Below, piece after piece: positions 13,801 through 25,800 of a stretch of DNA of 64,000 nucleotides. The notes under the pieces were generated by a model. It was not told where the DNA came from. It worked only from the letters and a program-made list of their open reading frames with translations, and searched no databases. The stretch spans positions 15,835,511-15,899,510 of the forward strand of contig NC_088210.1 of NCBI RefSeq assembly GCF_037126465.1, given 5' to 3'. Made by a program: the position numbers and the translations under genes. Every line of letters begins with the position of its first letter. The first letter of the stretch is position 1. This DNA comes from Ornithodoros turicata (taxonomy: Eukaryota > Arthropoda > Arachnida > Ixodida > Argasidae).

Positions 13801-16800
13801 TATGGACTTTTGGCGTACTACTTTGACACCGTTGTACCAGGTTTGTGTCGTGTGTGTGTCACACCGCGATTGCCCGACATTCACCCGCACCTCTTGTGAC
13901 TGCGCAGGAGAGTTCGGTCAAAGCCGCAGCCCCTTGTACATCTTGAACTGGTTCATGCCTTGGCAAAAGGACAACAAAAAGGAGACGACAACGTCCATCG
14001 AGATGCAGGGCAGCCCGGATGTGGAAGACAGGCCAGCTGAGCTGCTGGGCAGGGAAGCCATCAAGTACGCTTGTGAATGAGATAGGCTATAATAGGCATC
14101 TTCAACAAGATGAAATAATTCTTGCACTGCATACCACCAATGACAGGGCGTCTGCGCTAATTCGATGACCTTATAGAATACGGAAATGCCTTTTTATTTA
14201 CAACAAATGACAAGGGTTCTGGCCCGAGTTGGCTGCACTAGCAACCTACTGGGGGTGCTGCTCTCATTAATTTTTGACAGTAAACTTCTTAATCATGAAA
14301 GACAGAAGTTCGGCACAATGACATCATCTGCTCCTTTTTGGTGTGCTAGTGCTGTTGACATTTCCTAAAAAAGGATCAAGCAAATATGGTGAGGAAATGG
14401 CCCCTACAGAAAGGCCGACTTGAAAGTAATTTTTATAACTGTGCCGGATGCACACTTTCTCCCTCACTCGTTCTTCTCGTGGTGTCAGCGGTCCCCAAAA
14501 AATCGTGGTCGCGTCGTTGACAGCCTTCAAACCCTCCGTTTCAGACATCACGCAGCTGGAGAACGCATGGCGTCTCCGAAGCGGTAGCAGACGGCTCGGC
14601 CTGCGCGGTGTTGCTCACCTCGATCATGTGATCCCAGGTCCAATGAGGAGCATCCCTACCACTTGCGTCATATAGTGACGCGTGTGGCGGCACTCATCAC
14701 GTCTCTCGTGAAGGCGAAGGAGGGTGTTTCGTGCACAGGAGGTTCAGGGGGCTATTGCAGGCGTCCCAATTTCGTTACGGTTGCACTAATATTGAGAAAA
14801 CTGTGTTCGGCCACAAAACATTCCATACCGACCAAAAACAGAAACAAAGTTGTGTGCCTCTAGACTGCTCCTTTAACGGAACGGTAACCTTTCACAGAAT
14901 CCGCAATCTGAAGAAAGTGTTCAGGTCGTGGCGCAAAGAACCCGTCACAGCCGTGGACGGCATCACCCTCTCCATGCACGAAGGACAGATTGCCGCTCTG
15001 CTCGGCCACAACGGTGCAGGCAAAAGCACGCTCATCAACATGCTGGTTGGGACATTACCTGCCACCGAAGGCACAGCGCACATCTACGAGCTCAACACTG
15101 CAAACCATGGCGACGTCATGCGCATACGATCCATGTTGGGAGTCTGTCTGCAAGAGGACATACTTTTTGACACACTCACGGCTCGACAGCACCTCACGTT
15201 CTTCGCTCGCATGAAGGGGATTCCAAGGGCCGACATTCCACGTGAGGTAAGATGTCTCCTCTTATTCGTGTGGACTTCTCTGTCGCGTGCTACTTCTTGT
15301 CAAGGCTCATATTTAGAGCCTGAAGTGTTCGGGAAATATTTTTTTATTTATAATCAATAAATAAATATATAAATATTATTTTTATTTAAAAAAAAAAGGA
15401 TGTTCGTAGGTTCAGCTGGTTCTGGCACACTGACATTTATCCTCGGCTGACTGCATCTTTCCCAGCTTTATTGAATACACCACGGCACACAGTTAGCTTT
15501 CAATACGCTATGCAAGTATGTCACCTGTCTGTGCAGCTCCTCAGTTCTACCCTCTCCCCTGTTGTCTGTGGAGCGACCTCATTGGTCCCTGTTCCATATA
15601 AGTAGGGCCCGAACTTTTAGGGTTATACCCGATTATGCACAATATTTACTGTGTTGTAAATGCATAAACATTCTCATCCAACTGTATGCTTCCTGTGATT
15701 TTTTTTTTATTGTGTTAGGTCCATTGACGTTATTGCTTCATAATGCAGGTGGTGAAGGTATTAGAGGAACTAGACCTCGCTGAAAAAGTAGACGTGCAGG
15801 CTGTAAAGCTGAGTGGAGGGCAGAAGAGGAAACTCTCTGTTGCCATAGCTCTTATTGGAGATCCCAAGGTGTGTGTGTACGAATTTATCTGCATCACTTG
15901 TCGGTTTGGTCAGACCAACATGATTGTACGAAGCACGCAGTAATTCTTTGTGCATATTGTAAACAGATTGTCTTTTTGGATGAACCAAGCAGCGGAATGG
16001 ATCCCTACTCTCGACGTCACCTGTGGAGTGAGCTGCAGAAGCGCAAGGAAGGCAAAGTGATAGTGCTCACTACACATTTCATGGACGAAGCTGACATTCT
16101 CGCAGGTGAATGCTGGTTTTCACGTATGTGGTGTCCCAGCTAACATGCACGAAGATTTAAGCTTAAACAATGGGCCGTGTGTTCCACGACCTACTACAGG
16201 TTTTCCCGCCGATTTTAATCCAAGCGCCATCGAAATTAATCCATGTGCCATGCAAACTTCATGGGGCATGGATTAATTTAGCTGGCACTCGGATTAAAAT
16301 TGCTGGGAAAACCTGTAGGTTATAACGACCATGTCATAGGAACCCCTTCCCAGCACCACATTTGGAAGCTAGCGGTGGCACTGCTCAAAGGCCCGGTTAT
16401 TGCTTCCTCAATTTCTGCAATACTTTGTACTTCAGCTTACCTTAGTATTTTTGTACAAGCGATGGATGTCCCACGGAAGATGTTTCATTCTAAAATTGAT
16501 TATCATCAACATTTGATGTGTTTTCATAGGGGCTGTTGGCGGCGTCCGCTACGGTAATTGTACGTCTGCTTACCTGCGCATTGAAATTTCAAATTTCCAT
16601 TGTCCGATCATGATGTAGATCTCGCAGGCCAATGAGTCGAGCCCCTACCAGATCGTGCTGACGGGCTCCTCATAGGGGGTTTCCGATTATGATATGGTCA
16701 TTATGATCTAGTAGGTCGCGGTGTGTTCTGTGTGAATGAAACCAACTGGACGATCTTAGCACTCGTGCATTGTTGTAAGCAAGAAAGCCGACAATGCGGA

Positions 16801-19800
16801 GCTGGCTTTTCAGCCGTCACTTCAAACGATTTGTTCAATCATTCTCGGAGAAAGAGGCCTCTGAGACCAGTCCGAGGCCTCTCCGCACTGTCACGATTCT
16901 TGAGATGAAGAAGGAAAGCATAAATTGTGGTTTCCTATGCTCATAAATCATGCACGACGCAACCAAGGAATCCCGTTCCTTTTGTATTGGTGTCAAGGTA
17001 ACAGTGGTGGATCCAGAGGGGGGCAGTTGGGTGATCACCCCCCCCCCCCCCACCCACCCCCAAAAAATAGACAATTACATCAGAAAATATTAGGTTAAAC
17101 ATCAGTTCTCTCCATGTCCCATCCCCAGTTATGTGCTCCAACAACGGAAAAAAAAACACCCCGAACACCCCCCACTGTGCCCCGTTTTTGCCTTTTGCAT
17201 TTTTAGTGCCCCTTTAAAGTATTGGTTTAGGGTTGCCAATTGAAATGTTGTAGAGCACGTTGAGAAGCATCCGAACGAGGTGCTCTCGTGTGGCTTTCAA
17301 CACTTTTAGCTTTTTCTGTTTTTGTTTTTTTTGTTCTTTGTCTAAAAGGAAAGTCTGCAAATTAATAATCACGATTAAAAAAACTCGAGACCAACACCAA
17401 TGCAAAGCCCCGTCAGTGTTCCATGCATGAGGTAGTCTTCGTCCTTGCACACGTTTGAGAACACTGCAACCACAGTATGTGGCCACGTTGTCACATGTAG
17501 GCCACATCCAGCCCTCTCAAAACACATGTGGCGCCAGTGTGCTTAGTCTTCTTTTTTTTATCTTAGTGTTTGTTTGTTGGGGCACCCTACAGATGTTGGA
17601 AATCCGGTCTTACTTGAGATTGATCAAACAACCCTCTCTCCACAGATTGGAAAGCCATTATCTGTAAAGGAAAACTTCGCTGTGCCGGAACATCCTTATT
17701 CCTGAAGAATAGATTTGGCATTGGCTACCACCTTACGTGAGTACCATGGATGCAGATATGTAGACCCCCATGCTTTCCGGTCTTAGGCTTTTCGAAAATG
17801 GGGGCCGAAGATCGGGTTTTATTTCGGGAGCCGTAAAACAGGGTAAAATCTGGTGTGAGTGAGTTTGCAGACCTGGGCTACTCACTGTTTGTTGCTTCAT
17901 CTAAAGGCACACACTGACACTCTAGCAGTATTAAAAATCTTCTAGTTCTCTCGCAGTATCTTTCATACTTTTTTTACGGTTTTCTTAACGGTTTTTGCTC
18001 GTTGGAGAGTTCTTTTACTCTCGCGGTATTTTCTCACACACTCTGAACCCGCAGAATGGTAGTAGACCAGGGTGCCGACAAAGCGGCCATCACCAACCTC
18101 GTACAAGGCTTTGTCCCAAACATCACCATCTACCGAACAACTACGACGGAACTGGCCTTCATCCTTCCAATGGACAGTACCTACAGCTTTGCCAGCCTGT
18201 TTGGAGCCATTGAAACTGCAATTAATGAGGACACCATTGGTATCAAGAGTTACGGTATTTCCATGACAACGCTGGAAGAGGTGTTCCTCAAGATGGGAGA
18301 AGTGGACAGGGCAGAGGAAATGCACCTGAAGGACATTAATGTATGTGCCAACACTGTAAAGATTTAGGAATCTGTTTGTATTCACAGTCACTGTTATATT
18401 CTGTATGCGTAGTTGTTCCAACTGTTGACTTGAGCAGACGCGAGGGGCAACAACGTTGCCAGATGAGAGCCAGACGCTCCGTCGGATCCTAACTTGACGC
18501 CACACAGTTCTCAAAAATAAAAATTAATTTTCTCTAACTTTCGCGTCACGTAGAGCCAAAATATTTTGCAGGAATGTAAAGTGAGACAAGAAGATTTCAG
18601 TAACGTAACTTTGGTAGGATTCTGAAGACGCGAGATTTAGTCTGTAGTGGCACTTTAAGGAGGCCAAACAGAGCCTCAGTGTTGCCACGCTTCTGTTTCA
18701 GAAACAATACCAGAAAGAAATCGACGAGGTTGTTCTCCTGAAGGGCACAAAGGAAGCCATGCCGCTGGCAACTGTTGAGCCGAACGCATTTCTGGCATTT
18801 GTGGCTTTCTTCAAAGTGCGCATTCTGCTGTTTGTGCGTGCACCTATGCACGTTGTGCCGCTCATTGTGCTGCCTGCCATCATGGTTTTGCTTAGCTACG
18901 CATTCCTCAGTAAGAGTGAAGTGCCTGTCAATTCCTACGGTGTGCTCGACCCCACCTTCTACCCAGATGGGAAATACATCGAAGCCTTCCGCACACCAGG
19001 CCAGTACGGTAAGTAAGAAGCGAGGCTTTTTGTTTTTTGTGCCCTTACTACATTTGGTTGGACAAATAATATGTTGAATAGTATGCTCTTCTACTGTGTA
19101 TTTGATAATAATTTGTAGAACACATTTTTGCCTTAGATTTACAGCATTGTCACTTTGGGTAGACCCCCCCCCTAATAACAATAACGTAACTTAACAATGT
19201 GCAAATTCAGCTGCCAATACTGACATTACAGGACACTATGTTCCACATCTCATGTGCATGTAAAACGTGAGAAGCACTTCCACCCAAAAATCTGCTTTTC
19301 CACCCGATATTGCCTGATTTCTCTTTTTAATGGACCCTGAAATAACGCTCAATTTTTACCCCTGATTTTCGAAACACATAATACCACTACCCATAAACAC
19401 AGCGCCCTAAGCATACATAAGGACACGTGTTTTCGGGTTTTGTGTGTTCTGAAAAATGTGAGGGGATAAAGATCGGGTTTTATTTCAGAAACCGTAAAAT
19501 CAGGTGATACATATTGGGTGGAAAAGTAGATTTTCTATTGGAAAATAAGGAAGCCATACAGTGTGGAGCAGCTGTGCTGAATGTGCAGTGCTTAGTATTC
19601 TCTAGTGCCTGTATTGGTGGCTGAATCGACACTTTGCAAGGCTCGTTTTCGGGTTTTACCCCAAGTGAGGATGATGCAAATCGGGAGGTAAAAACGGGTT
19701 CTACCCTAGAACACACGTTCCTAAGCATACAGACGTGGCAGTAAAGACATGCCACATAACCGAGAGATAAAAAGCAAGCATGCTCCCTGGACATCACCAC

Positions 19801-22800
19801 ATGGCTCGTGTTGGTAACAGTAATTATGTGGCAGCTGCAAACCCAATTTCGAATTTTCAAAACAAGCTCATGCATATATCATCACTGTACAGTGCTGGAA
19901 AGTTTACAGAACACGCTAGCATGTCACTCCGAGGAACGAATGTGCAGAGCGTGTTGTGTAAACTTTTGTCCAGCACTGTACAATGCATTATCACTAAGCA
20001 TGCACATAGATCGTGCATCCTTCATGCTAATGTACGCAGGTGAAAACATGCTTTACCGTAGCTAGTTTCATGAGCGCTCTCAAATATGCAAAATGTCGCA
20101 GGCTTACGTGCTGTTGATAAACAACTTGTTCTGCAGAAACTGAAATGGAGCTGTATGAGAATGCTATGGCCAAGTTGAACATGACAGTGCAGTGGAACAA
20201 CGGAACCGTCAGTTTGCACACTGTACCATCTGGAAGTTATTACGCTGCAGTACCAGACAATCTGGGGACAGACTTGAAGTCATACAAGGTACCTATACAG
20301 TTCCTTCTTGGCATCAACATTTTGTAAATAATGGACACCATAGGATTTCGATCCATATTGTGAAGGGGGGCTCATTATTTCATTCCCCGCGTCGCCCCTG
20401 GCGATGAAACTCCCCATCCACCATCTCGAAATAAAGTTGTTGTTGTTGTTGCAAATAATTCTGTTTGCGAATGCTGTCGTTGTTCACCAGCTTTCAACGC
20501 ATTGTGCAAAGCGAGCGGACATCACCATACACAGGCGCCACATGCGACAGGACACAATTGAACCTCTGTATGCAATAAGGGGATAAGTTGACTTATCCCC
20601 TTTTTATTATTTTTGCTGCAATGACATCTACATACCAGTATGCACCTGTCAATGAAAATTTAGGACCGTATTGCAATTTATTGGCCCGCTACAGGACGGT
20701 AAAAAACGGGAAATGCATGTCTGTCAATGGGACGGACAATCAGATGAGGCCCCTTTTCTCAGTTTGGGATTTTATGACTTATCCCCTTTTTGCATACACA
20801 GGTTCAATTACTGACTTCTTTAGTGCAGTTGAGGTGAAATAAAGTTTAATTTAGAGGATGTTGGATTTCTTCAGACTGCTGTATTATAGGCTGTATTACT
20901 GTAGTTCTTATGAAGTCTCGGAGCGCAGTTCCATCATGCAGACAGACTACAGTAATTGATGTGTCTAAAAGCTGCAACTTTTTCTTTTTCAACAGTACAT
21001 CAACCCGATGGTGCTCCTATACAACGACTCCTTCATCCACACTCTACCCATCCTGCAGTCGCTCACATTTAACGTTCTCTACACGCACCTGGAGAAATCG
21101 GCGGATGTCCTCGACAAGAGGCGCCTCCATGTCTCTTCATTTCCGTGGCCTCAACGCGGCATAGAGAAGGTGTTCGATGCTCAGCTGTATACTTGGACCA
21201 TGATGATGAGTGTCGTGCTCGCTTACATGCCTTCGCTGATCACCGTCGAGGTTGTTGAAGACAGACAGGTACGGTAGCATACTTCTGCGGCATGCTTAGC
21301 AGGAGAAACACTGCAAAAACCTTAAACTGCTCATGAGTCCTCAATTTTTTTGCGTTTCGTCTTAAAAAACTTGAAAATAACGACGGAACGTTCCAAAACG
21401 TAAAGGAAATACCACGAGGATTATAGTCGAACTGTATTTCTTACAGAGTTTAGAGGAATGACGCGTGGCATTAGTCTCAATAACGGCATAGTACAAATAG
21501 GTTGACCTAAGTTGACCAGTGCAGCTTTCGTCCTTGTTTTCAGCTGAAATAGAATCCACGCTCTTGAGCCTGCCGTGGAGACTCATTATTCACTGATCTC
21601 GTTCACCTTTCAGAACAAAGTGAAGAACCAGCTACGTGTGGCAGGTCTGCTCTTCTCTGGCTATTGGGTGACTGTCATGCTGAGTCACATGCTGGTTTTC
21701 CTCTTGGCCATGCTGTTCATGGTGCTCACCCTCATGACGACCTCCGTACCGTTTCTGACCGAACCAACCGCAATGCTGGCTATTGTCATCCTGTTTATGC
21801 TCTACGTACCCGCTTCGTTGCTCGTCTGCTACTGCCTTACCCACCTCTTCAACAAGCATGAAACTGCGAAGGGTGTATTGCCCTTTCTCTGTCTATTGGT
21901 AAGCAAACATTCATTTGCAGAAATCGTAAAAGTGCGACGGGTATCTGGGAAGTAAGCTCCGATTGACGGTTTAAAAAAGTACTAAATCTTGTTATCAAAA
22001 TTTTCACCAAATGTTTGTTATCCCATACGTTCCTGTATCGTTATCCCATAAATGCTTCGCATCCCTATGATTAGGGAGTGACTCTTCCCGATTCCGCCCG
22101 GCTATTCCCCCAAGAACCGACGTCCGACGACCAATTCGGGTTATATCCGACGTGACTTAATAGACAAGAGGAGAAACAAAAACACCCGGTAACACCTGAA
22201 GGCACAATTATCGCCAGATTTCTCCCCGAATTACATATTTAAGAAATAGCCTCCGATTTTTACCCCCTGAATCTGAGAAAGGCATTACCCGAAAAGGTCA
22301 CTCCCTGCATATGATTCGTCGTGACCTACCGCGCGATGGCCAATCGTGACGTCTATTTGAAATCCCAGCCCACCAAAACGGTTAGCATGTGCGCCAACAT
22401 AAAAAGATAACGACAGTGAATGGTATGTTCAGTTCAGCATCGGGCCCCAGGTTACACATATCAAACCATGTTTCTATGCAGTCCCCGCCATTATTCAGGC
22501 ACTTGTCGTAGTGGGGCGTCAGTGTTTGCGTCTGCACATCAGAAAACGGTGCCGCGGCCTTTTATGAAACTGAAGTATGCTGTGCTTATTCACTATATCA
22601 TGGCTTCTTTCCCACTGCCTCCAACCGCACCAACTATTCTGCTTTAACGTTGCCATAAACCGGCATCCATGACTCACCAATTAACTCGCACATATCTCCA
22701 CCTCCTGTTTCATAGCTCCCGAATTAAAGCCCAATTTGTAACCCCGGCGAGGCCCTACATGTACCCACTAGAATGTGCGTGTACCTCAACGACGTCTCAA

Positions 22801-25800
22801 GTGAGGTGGCAACTTATTTTTGCTATCGCAGTGTTCCATGTTTCCCGCTGTGCCAGTCACTATCCTAGATATGATGGGATCATCGTTCAGTGCAAAAGCC
22901 CTTCACATCACCCTGTGCATACTTGTTCCATTCTACATTCCAAATGGAGGCCTATATTACATCACAAAGGTAAGAGGAGCCGTCCTTAACCAGCACTTTC
23001 GTCGCCTCGTCATTGAAGACTCTATACGTTTTCTTCCAGACATCGGTCATATTGGAGACCAGGCGTTCAAACGGATTCCCAGCAGATCCGTGGATGTACT
23101 TTGACTGGGAAAACAACATTGACATCACGTATCTTGCTGTAAGTCTTCCTACGATACCTCGCAGGTACTGCAGCACAACACACAACAACACTGGAGCAGT
23201 TGAGATTACAGAACAGCTCACTGCAATCTCGGCCACTTCAGAGTCTCACATGCTCTTCGACCGCTGCCGTTTCATTGTTCTGACTACGAAATTCATACGT
23301 TTCGCATTATTACTCTGCACTGTGGTGCTCAATCGCAAAGAAATGAACCAGAATTGTCCCGAATCGCCTTCGGAGCTTTATGTATACGCAACATAACTCA
23401 AGAAAATAGAAAATGTAGCCAAATTACTGATCCCTGCTTGCAGTGCAAAAAGGTTCCATTCTTTTCTTGTAGTATTTTTTTTCGGCATTAAAGTGCAGAA
23501 ATGTTTTCTTGTGGAATGAAATATGCTTGACCACCTTCCCAAGCAGCACAATATCTTGGCCACCATGGCAATATTGGACCAAGATTGGGCCAGTATTGCC
23601 AATATTGGGCCAAGATGTGCTGCTTGGGTTGACTAGTACAGTACTAGTGCTACCTTAACACCAGTACAAAAGGAACGAGATACATCGGTCATGTCGTTCG
23701 TGACATATGGGCGAAAGTAACCGCAATCTACGCTCTCCCTCTCCTTCTCAAGAAGGCCGACAATGCAGAGGGGGCTCCCATTGGTCTCCTCAAACGATAA
23801 GTCGAATCATCGCGGGAGATCATTTGAGCATACCAATCCGAGGCCTCTCTGCATTGCCGCGCTTCTTGAGAGGGAGGGGAAAGAAGCATGAATTGCAGTT
23901 TCTTTCATAAATCATGACCAACGCAACAATTCTTTTCAGCATGAATGGAACATTTCATTGTGTGTACAATTTGGTTGCACAGGCAAACCTCGTATAGACT
24001 TGGGCACAATTTCTCAGACACTTGAGGCTTTGTATGTATTTGTCCTTTCTACGTGTTCCAGCCTCAGAACATCAATTGTCTCGTATAGACCCTTTCACTG
24101 TTTGCAAACAAACAGTGCAAACCGGAACACTTACGGGGTACAAATCCAGTTGACACGCGCTGGCGCACCATGGCAGAGCGGAGCGTGGGAAAGTGTCTTT
24201 GCAAACAACCAGCGCAAACCGGACTAACGGGGCGCACATCCAGCTGACGCGCACTGGTGCACCCTGGGGGCGAGAGGGCCTATGGTTTGCTGACTTAAAG
24301 CTGTCATGCAATGCATGCATACATAAGTATGCAAAGTTCACAACAACAATATCTCATTATCCCTTCTTACAGTGTGTACTACACATGGTGGTGTACTACT
24401 TCATCCTTCGCATGGCAGACATTGCCAAAACAGGCGGACGGGTGGCCGACGCCTTATGGATAACACGCAAGATAATTGACATCACCCCAAACTGCGACAT
24501 TCCAGAAAAGGAAGACCAAGATGTAAAGAACGAACGGCAGTGCGTAGCAGATATGGATATTAGCCTCATGCGAAAGGTAGGTGCACTTGCAGTGCAGAGT
24601 ACCAATTTGTAAAGTTTGTAGTTATCAGTTAGCGGTGCAAGACCCCTTTTGTTGCACTTTGATGGATGTGATCATTGCATTGTGCATGTTTTGCGCTACA
24701 CGCCGGAGTGCAGAGGGAAAAATAAATAAAAAATTCTATGCGTCACAGTTGACGACTCTCTTGATGTCAAGCTCTGATGTCAGAGGAGTAAGATTGGTTC
24801 CAGCTGGTTCTTGAGAGCATGTGACCTTGTCTGCGGCTGCCTCATTGGTAAATTTTCTACGCGTACATTTCTCCCTTTGTTGTAAAACTTTGAATGCATG
24901 TGACCATTGTAGACGAGGAGGAGGCTCTTCTCTCACCGCTGTATAGGTGAGATAAGAGAAGGAAAATGAAGACATTCTGGAGCAACGTTCTGGAAGGGAA
25001 TGGTCCTATAGTACTGTGCCTACTGTTCCTTGTTTGACATGCTACATTTTGGAGCAGTCAACACGATCCAACAGTAAAATATGGGGCGTCCAGTTTTTGA
25101 CGAATTCCGCCGTTTCCAACAGCTGTATCCTGGATCACTATCAAGTTGAAGAGGAGGACCCTTTTCCTGTGCCTGAGTCGGTGATCCTTACCATCCACGG
25201 AGGGGTGGATTTTAAAGATGGGGTGTAATATAGACGAGGAGGTGCAAGAGAAGGTCCAGAGATCCTACGGAATGTTCTGGAACGTATACAGTCCTGTAGT
25301 ACCGTGCCTACTATACGCCATGCAAGTAGGTCAGCTGTCTCCGCAGCTCCCCAGTCTCCCTCTCTCCTCTGCTGCCCACGGGGTGACCCTATTGGCCCCT
25401 CTCCCGCATAAGGGAGTAACACTTCAAGGCTGAGGCACACATGGCTTTTTCTGTACACCCATGCCAGGCTACGAATAACCCCTTATTGCTGCCTTGTGAC
25501 TGGACTGGCACTTCATCATGTGGTTTCTCCATACTTGACCCTCCTCTCCCAAGCACAGACAGAGCGCACTTTCTGGTTTCAAATGCTGCATCTGTCTTTT
25601 ACATTGATCTTGCATGTCTTCAGCCCAGGCTGGAAGCGTAACTAGCACTTGCCACAAGGACTAACAGCTGTGCAGTGTGGGTTGCCGTGGGTACTAGATA
25701 AGCAATGAGTAGCTCACAAGCTTACTTCATCATATTCGTCTGCTACTGTTCCATGCAGCCCCCTGTGGTCTACATACACGAGCTGCGAAAGGTATACGAG

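Larger units (their letters stand above)
7805..14064 (+). other. ABCA exons 1-9: TMD1 half and first extracellular loop
   Basis: Residues 1-495. Exon 1 holds the N-tail ([10 protein letters not shown]). Exon 2 holds TM1 ([14 protein letters not shown]). Exons 3-4 encode the large luminal loop with several N-x-S/T sites (for example NYS, NSS and NST) and cysteines. Exon 5 starts the TM bundle and carries the [13 protein letters not shown] coupling-helix motif typical of ABCA proteins. Exons 6-8 carry the remaining hydrophobic helices, and exon 9 the linker with [12 protein letters not shown] before NBD1. Confidence 0.9.
14898..18340 (+). other. ABCA exons 10-14: NBD1 and regulatory segment
   Basis: Residues about 496-823. 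Walker [10 protein letters not shown] near residue 531; Q-loop in [12 protein letters not shown]; signature [10 protein letters not shown] near 632; Walker [14 protein letters not shown] near 653; H-loop TTHFMDEAD. Exon 13 gives the [20 protein letters not shown] strand. Exon 14 ends with the [17 protein letters not shown] segment found after ABCA NBDs. All catalytic residues are present, so the site should be competent to bind and hydrolyse ATP. Confidence 0.95.
18702..24576 (+). other. ABCA exons 15-21: TMD2 half and second luminal loop
   Basis: Residues about 824-1309. Exon 15 has a cytosolic stretch, then TM7 ([20 protein letters not shown]). Exon 16 is loop sequence with NMT and NGT glycosylation sites. 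Exons 17-21 hold six further hydrophobic helices. Exon 21 ends with an acidic/basic linker ([12 protein letters not shown]) leading to NBD2. Confidence 0.9.

Noticed and set aside
17963..18514. 183-codon minus-strand open frame
   Set aside because: Antisense shadow of ABCA exon 14; the plus strand has the conserved protein and correct splice phases.
18597..19181. 194-codon minus-strand open frame
   Set aside because: Antisense shadow of ABCA exon 15.
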